DNA of 43,404 bases. Source: Gammaproteobacteria bacterium (lineage in GTDB: Bacteria > Pseudomonadota > Gammaproteobacteria > Eutrophobiales > Eutrophobiaceae). Positions 29,829 through 37,946 of this stretch are shown here, piece after piece. The translations under genes were made by a program, and so were the position numbers. The notes beneath the pieces are model-generated. The model ran no database searches. It saw only the letters and a list, made by a program, of their open reading frames with translations, and was not told the DNA's origin. The first letter of the stretch is position 1, and the number at the start of each line of letters is the position of its first letter. The stretch is taken from positions 1 to 43,404 of the forward strand of contig JAJFKM010000035.1 in the NCBI GenBank assembly GCA_021773215.1, written 5' to 3'.

Positions 29829-30206
29829 CTATTGCTGGCTTTGCGACGCTTTATAGCGCATTACGTTAGACAATAATTTATTTGCCGATTTATTACTGAT
29901 ACTACTAACAAAGCGTTTCATAGATTCTGGCGGATAGTTACCGAGCAATAAAAAATCATAGAGACCTTGAAGGTGTGTGGCACATTCTTTCATCGCGTGG
30001 TCAGCTATGACTCTGGGATCCGGTTGAGATTGAAGCTGGCTCATAGCGAATTCATTTAGACATTCATTATATTCGGCTGACGATTCACTGACCTTTTGAT
30101 ATTCTTCCTGAGTCATTTGCCCAGACGTCTTATATTCCGCACTAACATTAAGGCTCAAAAGAGATAACAACGAAGCCAGGCAAAGACAGAGTTTAGGATG
30201 CATCAT
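29829..30206 (-). CDS. Small secreted protein of unknown function
   Basis: A 125-aa protein with a clear signal peptide (about 1-23: hydrophobic LCLCLASLLSLLSLNVSA, cleavage after VSA). The mature part is about 100 residues, polar and helical, with two cysteines (in YNECLNEF and MKECATHL) that could form a disulfide in the periplasm. No domain is recognised. Two consecutive ATG codons begin the gene; either could be used. It is divergent from nspC with 44 bases between them, and convergent with rppH. Confidence 0.75.
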   Translation of the reverse strand: MMHPKLCLCLASLLSLLSLNVSAEYKTSGQMTQEEYQKVSESSAEYNECLNEFAMSQLQSQPDPRVIADHAMKECATHLQGLYDFLLLGNYPPESMKRFVSSISNKSANKLLSNVMRYKASQSQQ

Positions 30207-30250
30207 ATTTCCTCACACAAATTAATTTCATATATAAGAACAACAATAAC

Positions 30251-31402
30251 ATGAAAGATTCAATTTTCCATACTCCTGACTTGTTAACGCCGGCCTATGT
30301 CTATGATCAAGTTAGTATTGTTAATGTGCTTGATAAGCTTGTTAGCTTAAAAGAAAAAACGGCTTGTTTGCCTTTATATTCGATCAAGTCAGCAAATATG
30401 GTTGGATTGCTTGAGGTCATTAAACCATACGTGTCGGGTTTTTCCTGCAGCTCCTTATTTGAAGCGCAACTCGCAGCAGAAGTACTCGGTGAGGGGCAGA
30501 CAATTCATATTACAACTCCAGGTTATCGGCCCGATGAGTGGGATAATATTATTCAGCTATGTGATTTTGTTACCTTGAACTCAACGAACCAATGGCAAAG
30601 CATGGCAAAAAAAATTGGTGCATATGCAAGTTGTGGTATTCGCATCAATCCAGAATTATCGTTTGTTAATGACGAGAGGTACGATCCTTGTCGTCCAGAC
30701 TCAAAATTAGGTATGACATCCGAGCAACTCGCTGTAGCAAATTCAAAACAAGAATTGAATTGGGAATCTATAGAAGGTGTGCATATACATAATAATTGTG
30801 AATCAACACATTATGGTGAATTAAAACAGAGTGTGGAAAAAGTCATGTCGGGTCTTTCAGAATTTAATCCAAAATTAAAATGGATTAATCTGGGTGGAGG
30901 TTATCTGTTAAATGATAAAACGGATCTAACACCAATAGAAGACACTGTTAAATGGCTGCAAGATGAATTTAATGTCGATGTCTATATTGAACCAGGGAAG
31001 GCAATCACTAATGGAGCAGGTTATTTAGTTTCTACTGTTATTGATCTTATAGAAAGTAAAAATAAAATAATTGCTGTTCTTGATACAACAATAAATCATT
31101 TGCCAGAAGTGTTTGAATATCAATATCAGCCTAACGTAATGGCTACATCAGATAAGGGAAAGTATGAGTATCGTTTAGTGGGTTGTAGTTGTTTAAGTGG
31201 TGATTTATTTGGCGATTACTATTTTGATAAACAAATCGAGATAGGTAGCCGCGTTGTATTTGGAAACATCGGCGCCTATATGCAGGTCAAAGCAAATATG
31301 TTTAATGGTATTAATTTGCCAGCAACTTATATATTGGGTAGAGAAGAAAGTTTAGAATTGATCAAGCAAAATGATTATGAATCATTTCGTAGTCGCGTAT
31401 AA
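30251..31402 (+). CDS. nspC: NspC, carboxynorspermidine/carboxyspermidine decarboxylase
   Basis: A 383-aa PLP enzyme of the alanine-racemase fold. It decarboxylates carboxy(nor)spermidine to (nor)spermidine. The PLP lysine is K46 in LYSIKSANM. The family features are FSCSSLFEAQLA, INPELSFV with DPCRPDSKLGM, HIHNNCEST, WINLGGGYLL (phosphate-binding glycine loop), YIEPGKAI, and the C-terminal VGCSCLSGDLFGDY with FNGINLP. The HNNCE segment separates it from LysA, which has a glycine there. The usual partner, carboxynorspermidine dehydrogenase, is not adjacent. No ribosome site stronger than AACA-rich sequence is visible. Confidence 0.9.
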   Translation: MKDSIFHTPDLLTPAYVYDQVSIVNVLDKLVSLKEKTACLPLYSIKSANMVGLLEVIKPYVSGFSCSSLFEAQLAAEVLGEGQTIHITTPGYRPDEWDNIIQLCDFVTLNSTNQWQSMAKKIGAYASCGIRINPELSFVNDERYDPCRPDSKLGMTSEQLAVANSKQELNWESIEGVHIHNNCESTHYGELKQSVEKVMSGLSEFNPKLKWINLGGGYLLNDKTDLTPIEDTVKWLQDEFNVDVYIEPGKAITNGAGYLVSTVIDLIESKNKIIAVLDTTINHLPEVFEYQYQPNVMATSDKGKYEYRLVGCSCLSGDLFGDYYFDKQIEIGSRVVFGNIGAYMQVKANMFNGINLPATYILGREESLELIKQNDYESFRSRV

Positions 31403-31424
31403 GAAGTAACTAATAATATTGATC

Positions 31425-31444
31425 ACTAATTATCTTTAATTAGT
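31425..31444. repeat. AT-rich hairpin after nspC
   Basis: ACTAATTA and TAATTAGT form a perfect 8-bp stem around TCTT, 23 bases after the nspC stop. It lacks G/C strength and a U tract, so it is at best a weak terminator. Confidence 0.35.
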
Positions 31445-31543
31445 ACTGGAAGAATTGTCGTAAAGTATTGCCGAGTTACGGTAATATGTCGCGAAACTGA
31501 TTGTCTATATTCGCATCATAAATTTGGGATTTTAAAATATTTA

Positions 31544-32086
31544 ATGTTGTCCGCTGGCAAAGTACTCTTTTTAGCTTTTTTTGAAATCTGCCGCTTGAAT
31601 AAAGGGCCTCAGGACATACCTGCATCTAAGAATTTATTAACGATTTGTTTGATCGTGTATGGTTTTTTATCTATTCAGCTCGCGGTGTTGTCACAACCAA
31701 TCGATAAAGCCGTTTTCGCAGGTATTCTGGAAGTCGTTATGATAATGATCTTCTCGCTAGCCTTATTACAAATAAGGGGGAAATCAGAACGTTGGGTGCA
31801 GATGGTTACAGCCTTGGCTGGCACCGGGATTATTATTAGTATTTTAGCGATACCGCTATATCTTTTTATTGGTATCGGTGGGGATGATGTAACGGCTTCT
31901 GGTGGAGTGCATGCTCTGGGCTTGCTGTTCTTGGCCGTATTAGCATGTTGGAATATCACCATAATGGGGCACATCCTGCGACATGCCTTAGACGTTAATA
32001 TGTTCTCAGCGATTATATTGGCTATCTCATATATCTGGATCATATTCAGCTTTACGGCGGCAATCATGCCAATGGATGTGACTTGA
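31544..32086 (+). CDS. Integral membrane protein of unknown function, coupled to mpl
   Basis: A 180-aa protein with a short N-terminal polar segment (EICRLNKGPQDIPASKN) and about five hydrophobic helices, so it lies in the inner membrane. No family is recognised with confidence; the layout is loosely like small YIP1-type proteins. Its TGA stop overlaps the mpl ATG (TGATG), so the two are probably translated together. That suggests a link with envelope or peptidoglycan recycling, but this is context only. Confidence 0.75.
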   Translation: MLSAGKVLFLAFFEICRLNKGPQDIPASKNLLTICLIVYGFLSIQLAVLSQPIDKAVFAGILEVVMIMIFSLALLQIRGKSERWVQMVTALAGTGIIISILAIPLYLFIGIGGDDVTASGGVHALGLLFLAVLACWNITIMGHILRHALDVNMFSAIILAISYIWIIFSFTAAIMPMDVT

Positions 32087-33435
32087 TGCATCTTCACATT
32101 CTAGGTATCTGTGGCACTTTCATGGGGGGCGTGGCACAAATCGCCCGTTCCTTAGGTCATCAAGTCACTGGGTCTGACCAAAATGTTTATCCACCAATGA
32201 GTGATCAACTCACAGCTTTGGGTATTGAGCTCATGAATGGCTATGAGCCAGAGCATCTTGAGCCAGCACCAGACTTGGTCATTGTTGGTAATACATTGTC
32301 ACGAGGTAATCCTGCACTTGAGAGTGTATTAAATAGACAGCTCCCCTATATTTCTGGGCCGGAGTGGCTATATCAAGAAGTATTAAAGGATAAACATGTG
32401 CTTGCAGTTTCTGGGACACATGGGAAAACAACAACAACAACGATCTTGAGCTGGATCCTCGAATATTCTGGCCTAAAGCCTGGGTTTTTGATCGGTGGTG
32501 TTGCAGAAAACTTCGGTTTATCAGCACGTTATACAGATTCTGATTATTTTGTCATTGAAGCAGACGAGTACGACACGGCATTCAATGATAAACGCTCAAA
32601 ATTTATACATTACCATCCAAAAACCTTGATTATTAATAACGTTGAGTTCGATCATGCAGATATCTTTCGCGATATTGCAGCTATAAGACGTGAATTCCAT
32701 CATTTGTTACGTACTATTCCACAACAAGCAAAGATTATTGCCCCTCAAGATGATTTAGAAGTAGCAAAGGTATTAGAGATGGGTTGTTGGACTCCGGTTG
32801 AGACATTTTCTAGCGTAGAAGGAGAGTGGACACTTACTAATTCAGATCGTGATTATCGACATTTTTCAGTGTTAAAAAAGGATGAGATCGTGGGGAAGGT
32901 CTCCTGGCCATTGATTGGTGAGCACAATGCTAGTAATGCATTAGCGGCCATAATCGCTGCTCATGACGTCGGCGTTCCCATTGACAAGGCTTGTGCTGCC
33001 TTATCAGAATTTAAATCGGTTAAACGCCGTTTAGAGTGTATATACGACGCTAAAGGGTTTCGGGTCTATGATGATTTTGCACATCATCCCACCGCAATCG
33101 CAAAGACACTTAAGGCCTTGCGTCAGCATGCAGGGAAGGGCCGACTTATTGCCGTAATGGAACCTCGTTCTAATACGATGCGCATGGGGGTTCACGCAGA
33201 GACTTTATCAAGCGCCTTTGTAGATGCGGATCAAGTATTGCTTTTCCAGGCCAATAATGTCGATTGGGATATTGCAGCACATATGAGTGACCTCGGTGAT
33301 CGCTGTCGAGTATTTACAGACATTGAAGAAATTATTAGCCTGATAAGCAAGGATCATCAGCAGGGTGATCATATTGTCATAATGAGTAATGGCGCTTTCG
33401 GTGGACTCCACAAAAAATTAATCGATGTCTTGTAG
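32086..33435 (+). CDS. mpl: Mpl, murein tripeptide ligase
   Basis: A 449-aa Mur-ligase relative. It joins the recycled tripeptide L-Ala-gamma-D-Glu-meso-DAP to UDP-MurNAc, returning wall fragments to peptidoglycan synthesis. The N-terminus HLHILGICGTFMGGVAQIARSL separates Mpl from MurC. The ATP loop is GTHGKTTTT (about 107-115), and EADEYDTAF and DDFAHHPTAI are further Mur motifs. ATG 32086 is chosen, overlapping the stop of the upstream gene, rather than the in-frame TTG at 32083. The LON-domain gene follows at once. Confidence 0.95.
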   Translation: MHLHILGICGTFMGGVAQIARSLGHQVTGSDQNVYPPMSDQLTALGIELMNGYEPEHLEPAPDLVIVGNTLSRGNPALESVLNRQLPYISGPEWLYQEVLKDKHVLAVSGTHGKTTTTTILSWILEYSGLKPGFLIGGVAENFGLSARYTDSDYFVIEADEYDTAFNDKRSKFIHYHPKTLIINNVEFDHADIFRDIAAIRREFHHLLRTIPQQAKIIAPQDDLEVAKVLEMGCWTPVETFSSVEGEWTLTNSDRDYRHFSVLKKDEIVGKVSWPLIGEHNASNALAAIIAAHDVGVPIDKACAALSEFKSVKRRLECIYDAKGFRVYDDFAHHPTAIAKTLKALRQHAGKGRLIAVMEPRSNTMRMGVHAETLSSAFVDADQVLLFQANNVDWDIAAHMSDLGDRCRVFTDIEEIISLISKDHQQGDHIVIMSNGAFGGLHKKLIDVL

Positions 33436-33441
33436 TTGAGT

Positions 33442-34032
33442 ATGAAGATTCCACTATTTCCGCTTAATACAGTTTTATTCCCTGAAGGAGAATTGCAACT
33501 TCGTTTATTTGAGCCACGATACCTTGATATGGTAAGTGAATGCTTACGTTCAGATAGTGGTTTTGGTATTTGTTTAATACGTGGGGGAGCAGAAGCAGGT
33601 GACATAGCTGATTTTTTCCCGATGGGTACTTATGTCAAAATCAGTGATTGGGATCAGATGGATGATGGCTTGCTTGGAATCAAAGTGATCGGTGAGCGGC
33701 GTTTCAAGGTTGAGAGCTATGAAGTACAAAAAGATAATTTATGTATGGGGGATGTCACTTTATTGGATGAAGATGATGAGCTTCTACCGGTCACCTATCA
33801 GAATTTTTCTGACTTACTCAAGGAGATAGCCAATCGCTATGAATTGCCTTTGATGGATGTACCAGAGCGGTTTGAAGAGGCAGTTTGGGTCAGTGATCGA
33901 TTGGCCGAGTTGTTACCGTTTGAGATAAGTGCCAAGCAATCGCTACTGGAAATGGATAATGCGCTAAATCGATTTGATTATATGCAAGCGTTGTTAGAAA
34001 AGATTGATTCAGGTGAGTATTCACAAAGCTGA
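33442..34032 (+). CDS. LON peptidase substrate-binding domain protein
   Basis: A 196-aa protein that consists of the LON N-terminal (ASCH/PUA-like) domain alone, without the AAA or protease parts. It starts MKIPLFPLNTVLFPEGELQL and continues with RLFEPRYLDMVSECL and GTYVKISDW, the standard pattern of these short proteins. The C-terminus is a helical bundle ending ALLEKIDSGEY. Function in bacteria is unclear. ATG 33442 is preferred; a TTG at 33436 directly after the mpl stop is also possible. It ends 5 bases before a convergent gene. Confidence 0.9.
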   Translation: MKIPLFPLNTVLFPEGELQLRLFEPRYLDMVSECLRSDSGFGICLIRGGAEAGDIADFFPMGTYVKISDWDQMDDGLLGIKVIGERRFKVESYEVQKDNLCMGDVTLLDEDDELLPVTYQNFSDLLKEIANRYELPLMDVPERFEEAVWVSDRLAELLPFEISAKQSLLEMDNALNRFDYMQALLEKIDSGEYSQS

Positions 34033-34037
34033 AAAAT

Positions 34038-34913
34038 CTAATCGATAAAGCTGGATGATTCCGGCTCTTGTATGATTGGATTTTTTAAAACACCTATTTT
34101 TTCAATTTCTATCCGTACTTCATCTCCTGGTTTCATATAACCGCGCGGTTTCATTTTCACACCAACACCACTGCCAGTTCCGGTCGCAATAATGTCTCCT
34201 GGTTCCAGAGTCATCACTTGAGAAAGGTATTCAATCAAATAATAGCAGTCAAAAACCATATTCTCTGTATTGAAATTTTGTCTTAAATCATCGTTTACCC
34301 AGGTCTTGATAGAAAGATTTTGTGGGTCACCTATTTCATCAGGTGTGACTATCCAAGGTCCAACAGGACCATGAGTGTCAAAAGACTTTCCCAAGGTCCA
34401 TGTATGAGAACGCATCTGCCAGTCACGCACACTGACATCATTGACTATGGTATAGCCTGCAATCACTGAGGCTACTTGTTCGCGACTGACATGGCGGCAA
34501 CGTTTGCCGATAACAATACCGAGTTCACCTTCGTAATCGAGTTTTTCAGATGCTTTGGGTCTGTGGATGGCATCGCCCGGGCCAATGACACAGCTATTTT
34601 GTTTATTAAAAAAAGTTGGATAATCTGGTTTATCTAATCCAGTTTCTTCTATATGGTCGGCATAATTTAGGCTGACCCCGAAGAATTTATTTGGTTTGGA
34701 GATAGGTTTTAGTAGTTGTGCATCATTTGCAGCAATAAAATTTTCACAATTCTTAATGCTATTAGTGAGAACAAATAATGCAGCATCACCCGCTTCTAAA
34801 AAGTGCAACATACCATTGTCGCCATTGTAATCTGATGCAGCAGGGCAAATTCCTGCGTCCGTGATAGCACCGACTGAAACGGTATTATTAAATTTATAAG
34901 AGGCTAACTTCAT
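34038..34913 (-). CDS. Fumarylacetoacetate hydrolase family protein
   Basis: A 291-aa FAH-superfamily enzyme. The core (about residues 70-280) has FFGVSLNYADHIEET, the metal-binding acidic set beginning LDYEGELGIVIGK, VNDVSVRDWQMRS, and GDIIATGTGSGVG. Members hydrolyse or decarboxylate acylpyruvates and related diketo acids with Mg2+; the substrate cannot be read here. The N-terminal segment (1-65) is a separate small domain. It is the last gene of a minus-strand set, 49 bases after the glycosyltransferase, and may not belong functionally to it. Confidence 0.9.
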   Translation of the reverse strand: MKLASYKFNNTVSVGAITDAGICPAASDYNGDNGMLHFLEAGDAALFVLTNSIKNCENFIAANDAQLLKPISKPNKFFGVSLNYADHIEETGLDKPDYPTFFNKQNSCVIGPGDAIHRPKASEKLDYEGELGIVIGKRCRHVSREQVASVIAGYTIVNDVSVRDWQMRSHTWTLGKSFDTHGPVGPWIVTPDEIGDPQNLSIKTWVNDDLRQNFNTENMVFDCYYLIEYLSQVMTLEPGDIIATGTGSGVGVKMKPRGYMKPGDEVRIEIEKIGVLKNPIIQEPESSSFID

Positions 34914-34962
34914 GAATCAGTTTTAAGCGAATAATATTTTTCATTATCGCAGAAAAATGATC

Positions 34963-35985
34963 TTAGATTCTGGTAATTTTAGTTAGAGGTAGATTTGGTT
35001 CCAGATGATTGAAAAAAATCTCTGCACAACTGCTCCAGGACTTATTTTTAGCGTAGTTGATGCAATCATCTGGGTTTAATTCTAGGGCTTGGAGTGTTGC
35101 TTTTCTAAGGTCATTGTCCATCACACCAGTTTTACCTTGTACAACGACATCGATAGGTCCAGTTACCGGAAAGGCCGCAATAGGTAGACCGCATGCCATA
35201 GCTTCTAACATAACTAAGCCAAATGTATCTGTAAGACTGGAGAAAACAAAAACATCTGCAGAAGATAGGTGCTGTGCAAGTTCTTCACCTTTTTTAAATC
35301 CGGTGAATATAACATCAGAGTACTTTTGTCTGAGACTACCTAAGTCTGGGCCATCGCCGACTATGACTTTCGTTCCCGGCAGATCCAGATCAAGGAAGGT
35401 TTCTATATTTTTCTCAACAGCAACGCGACCCATATACATAGAAATAGGCCTTGGTGCATTAAGGAAGTCTTTTGCTCGCGGATAAAATAATGATGTGTCT
35501 ACGCCACGCGACCAAATCACAACGTTATTAAAATTTCTCTGCTGCAGTCGTTGTTGTTGAGTAGGGGTTGGAACCATTGTTCGTATCGCTTTTCCATGGA
35601 ACCTGCGTAAGAATGCGTATGACCATGTTAATGGAATAGGTGCACGTAAACGTAGGTATTCGGGAAACTGTGTATGGTAAGAAGTTGTAAACTTCAGGTT
35701 ATTTTTCAGGCAGTATGACCGCGTAGCTTGTCCTATTGGACCCTCTGTTGCGATGTGAATCGCATCGGGTTTGAATTCATCTAAGATAGAAGAAACCTTG
35801 TGCTTCGGGAGAATGGCTAAGCGTATACTAGGGTAGCTGGGACATGGAAAAGTCCTAAAGCTTTGCGGAGTTATATATTTAATATGATGCCCCACTTTGG
35901 TGAGTTCTTCACCCATTTTACCTAGGGTCGTAACTACGCCATTAATTTGCGGTTTCCACGCATCAGTTGCGATTACAATTTCCAT
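34963..35985 (-). CDS. Family 4 glycosyltransferase, Agt-like lipid glycosyltransferase
   Basis: A 340-aa GT-B enzyme of family GT4. The N-terminal acceptor domain begins IVIATDAWKPQINGVVTTL and contains PDAIHIATEGPIGQA and SYHTQFPEYLRLR. The nucleotide-sugar domain has YMGRVAVEKNIE, VGDGPDLG and the E-x7-E segment SLTDTFGLVMLEAMACG. The same features occur in sulfoquinovosyl- and diacylglycerol-glycosyltransferases. It starts 4 bases after a PlcP-like phosphoesterase. In several marine and soil bacteria this pair (plcP-agt) replaces phospholipids by glycolipids when phosphate is short. That role is inferred from the pairing and the upstream Pho box. Mannosyltransferases of cell-surface glycans are an alternative. 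Confidence 0.85.
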   Translation of the reverse strand: MEIVIATDAWKPQINGVVTTLGKMGEELTKVGHHIKYITPQSFRTFPCPSYPSIRLAILPKHKVSSILDEFKPDAIHIATEGPIGQATRSYCLKNNLKFTTSYHTQFPEYLRLRAPIPLTWSYAFLRRFHGKAIRTMVPTPTQQQRLQQRNFNNVVIWSRGVDTSLFYPRAKDFLNAPRPISMYMGRVAVEKNIETFLDLDLPGTKVIVGDGPDLGSLRQKYSDVIFTGFKKGEELAQHLSSADVFVFSSLTDTFGLVMLEAMACGLPIAAFPVTGPIDVVVQGKTGVMDNDLRKATLQALELNPDDCINYAKNKSWSSCAEIFFNHLEPNLPLTKITRI

Positions 35986-35989
35986 GGTA

Positions 35990-36781
35990 TTATGCAGCTA
36001 CAGGAATGCGTTTTAGTGACTCGAATTCTTCTGTCCAATGTAATATTTCGAGGCTACCATCCTGATTCTCTATCAAGGCACTGCAACTTTCGACCCAATC
36101 ACCACAATTACAGTAGAGCACACCTCCTATTGTCCTGATTTCTGGACGATGGATATGACCACAGATCATACCGTCAACTTTTTTTTGTTTTGCCATCTGA
36201 GAAATGGCTGTTTCAAAATTGCTAATATAATTTACTGCGCCTTTAACTTTATGTTTTAACGTTGCAGCAAGAGACCAGTACGGCAAACCTAATTTATAGC
36301 GAATATAATTAACGAACCTATTCGTATTTAAAAGACCGTTATACAAATTACTACCAAGTATTACCATTAAGCGAGAATTTTTTACGACACTATCGAATTG
36401 ATCCCCGTGTAAAATCAAGAGACGTTTACCATCTGCGGTGGTATGGATTACTTCGTTCTTGATAGTGATATTGCCAAATACGGCATCATTATAACTTCGA
36501 AATAGTTCATCATGATTACCAGGGATATAGATCACTTCTGTATTGTTTTTAGCCTTACCTAATAGCGTACGAATGACATCATTGTGTTCTTGTGGCCAGT
36601 GGAATTTCTTGCGCATATAGAGAAGATCGATTATATCACCAACAAGGTAAATCTTGTCACATTCAACGTTTCTTAAAAAATCCAGAAGAAAATTTGCGCT
36701 ACAACCGGGGAAACCAAGATGTACATCAGAGATAAATACAGTTTTTACTTTCACTTTATTTGAAGAATAAATAGCGCTCAT
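35990..36781 (-). CDS. PlcP-like metallophosphoesterase (LpxH-related)
   Basis: A 263-aa calcineurin-type phosphoesterase. Metal-binding motifs are SDVHLG (D19, H21), VGDIID, GNHDELF (88-94), LHGDQFD and CGHIHRPE. Such proteins are often annotated as UDP-2,3-diacylglucosamine hydrolase, but the segments LGLPYWSLAATLKHKVK and NCGDWVESCSALIE are those of the Sinorhizobium PlcP group. PlcP hydrolyses phosphatidyl-ethanolamine or -choline to diacylglycerol under phosphate starvation. The ATG at 36779-36781 is preferred; an upstream in-frame ATG at 36835 would place Pho-box-like sequence in the gene. The diacylglycerol product would be the acceptor for the glycosyltransferase 4 bases downstream. 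Confidence 0.8.
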   Translation of the reverse strand: MSAIYSSNKVKVKTVFISDVHLGFPGCSANFLLDFLRNVECDKIYLVGDIIDLLYMRKKFHWPQEHNDVIRTLLGKAKNNTEVIYIPGNHDELFRSYNDAVFGNITIKNEVIHTTADGKRLLILHGDQFDSVVKNSRLMVILGSNLYNGLLNTNRFVNYIRYKLGLPYWSLAATLKHKVKGAVNYISNFETAISQMAKQKKVDGMICGHIHRPEIRTIGGVLYCNCGDWVESCSALIENQDGSLEILHWTEEFESLKRIPVAA

Positions 36782-36828
36782 AATTATGTTCTCGTATTCA
36801 TAAGTTCGCGCCACTATGAAACGCATGT

Positions 36829-36879
36829 GTGACAAATAAGTTTAATTAAAGTGACTTAACAATGAAAAATTTATGACAG
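36829..36879 (-). promoter_or_regulatory. Pho box array upstream of the PlcP-like gene
   Basis: Read on the minus strand, CTGTCATAAATTTTTCAT (36862-36879) is two 7-mers separated by 4 bases, the form of a PhoB site; the first 7-mer is perfect, the second five of seven. A third 7-mer AAGTCAC follows in the same 11-bp phase (36851-36857) and TTGTCAC (36829-36835) lies exactly two further periods on. TAAACT (36839-36844) is a possible -10. Confidence 0.7.
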
Positions 36880-36904
36880 TTTAATTAAGAGAAAAAACAT
36901 AGGC

Positions 36905-36933
36905 TTGTCATAAATATTTAATAAATATTTTAT
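36905..36933 (+). promoter_or_regulatory. Degenerate Pho-box-like sequence facing the 86-aa gene
   Basis: TTGTCAT at 36905, ATTTAAT at 36916 and ATTTTAT at 36927 are spaced 11 bp apart with AAAT between them. Only the first 7-mer is a good PhoB half-site; the others match four of seven in an AT-rich stretch, so this may be chance. Confidence 0.35.
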
Positions 36934-36992
36934 ATATTGTTAATTATTTCTACTTAGTATCATTCGCACAAAAGTTTTAACGAGGAAAAAAT

Positions 36993-37253
36993 ATGAATCA
37001 TTTAAATAATGAATTTCGCGTTGGTATTGAAGTTAGAACTATTGGTGATTCTCGCGGCTACTTATGGAAAATCACAATAGATAGAGACCGCGGTCTTGGA
37101 AAGATAGAGAAAGTTTCAGATCTGGCTGATAGTAAAACATCTAAGTTAATAAAAATTGATGGCTCAGTGCACGCACTAAATGCAGAGAATGTAGTAAGTG
37201 ATGATATGCAAAAATTAACAACAAAGATTGAATCACGTTTCGAAGCAGCATAA
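36993..37253 (+). CDS. Unknown 86-aa protein
   Basis: A small soluble protein with a strong ribosome site (GAGG 8 bases before the ATG). Beta-rich first half (FRVGIEVRTIGDSRGYLWKI, then TIDRDRGLGKIEKV) and helical C-terminus (MQKLTTKIESRF). No family, signal peptide or cysteine is seen. It is divergent from the PlcP-like gene, with Pho-box-like sequence between them, so phosphate control is possible. Downstream, ATTCTAT and ATAGAAT around 37270-37292 form a weak hairpin. Confidence 0.65.
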   Translation: MNHLNNEFRVGIEVRTIGDSRGYLWKITIDRDRGLGKIEKVSDLADSKTSKLIKIDGSVHALNAENVVSDDMQKLTTKIESRFEAA

Positions 37254-37376
37254 GAAAGACGTGTAAAAATTCTATTATCAAAATATAGAATAATCAGGCT
37301 GAGTAAATTTGCTATCTGCATTTTGCAGGTGCGTGTCGGGGGTAATTCACATAGAATAAGCTTTTCCTATTACGCG

Positions 37377-37928
37377 ATGCTTTTAATGAGATTAGCGACT
37401 AAAAAATTGTTTAGCACAGAAATGCAATCAGGTTTGCTGGCGATGGCACCTTTTTTTTTAATTATCCCTACATATAAAGTTGGAATGAATATCGGTCTAA
37501 TAGCATTTGTGCTGATATTTGTTTTTGCCGCTGTTATATATTTATTGTGTGATTTTGTTCCATCACAACAGAGAGTTGTGGTTGTTCTTATTTTCAGTGT
37601 CTCAATAGTTTTAATAGCCCGAATGCTTATACAGGCTAATGACTATTCGATTGCTTATTCGATAGGTTTGTTTTTCCCATTATTACTCATAAATAGTCTA
37701 ACGTTATCTCTTGGGGAAGAGGTTTTTTCTAAGCAGGATTATAAATCTACTTTGATCTATGTTTCTGGTATTGCTATATCAGTTTTAATCTTCTTTATTA
37801 CTTTTGGTTTCCTAAAAGGATTGCTTGATATGATTTCAATTATCGAATCTCCTGCAGGTAGCTTTATGCTTTTAGGGTTATTGTTTGCAACAATTAACTT
37901 TTTAAAAACCAGTAAAGTTACTGACTAA
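37377..37928 (+). CDS. RnfE/NqrD-like membrane protein (orphan)
   Basis: A 183-aa very hydrophobic protein with about six helices. It resembles RnfE: LFSTEMQSGLLAMAPFFLIIPT corresponds to the RnfE start ([20 protein letters not shown]), then a helix with DFVPSQQRVVVVL (RnfE has RWVPKEIRIPIYV), DYSIAYSIGLFFPLLLINSL (RnfE: YGLYQSLGIFIPLIVTNC), and GFLKGLLD. RnfE is an inner-membrane subunit of the Rnf ion-translocating ferredoxin:NAD oxidoreductase. The usual rnfABCDG genes are absent upstream, yet nth follows directly, as after rnfE in many Gammaproteobacteria. The sequence is diverged. The start is uncertain: ATG 37377, ATG 37386 and TTG 37323 are all in frame, none with a good ribosome site. 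Confidence 0.7.
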   Translation: MLLMRLATKKLFSTEMQSGLLAMAPFFLIIPTYKVGMNIGLIAFVLIFVFAAVIYLLCDFVPSQQRVVVVLIFSVSIVLIARMLIQANDYSIAYSIGLFFPLLLINSLTLSLGEEVFSKQDYKSTLIYVSGIAISVLIFFITFGFLKGLLDMISIIESPAGSFMLLGLLFATINFLKTSKVTD

Positions 37929-37946
37929 TTGAAAGAGTGAAAAGCT

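Noticed and set aside
35990-36781. Default annotation as LpxH, UDP-2,3-diacylglucosamine hydrolase
   Set aside because: The motif set beyond the shared metal sites, the glycosyltransferase partner and the Pho box fit PlcP better. LpxH activity cannot be excluded, so no symbol was given.
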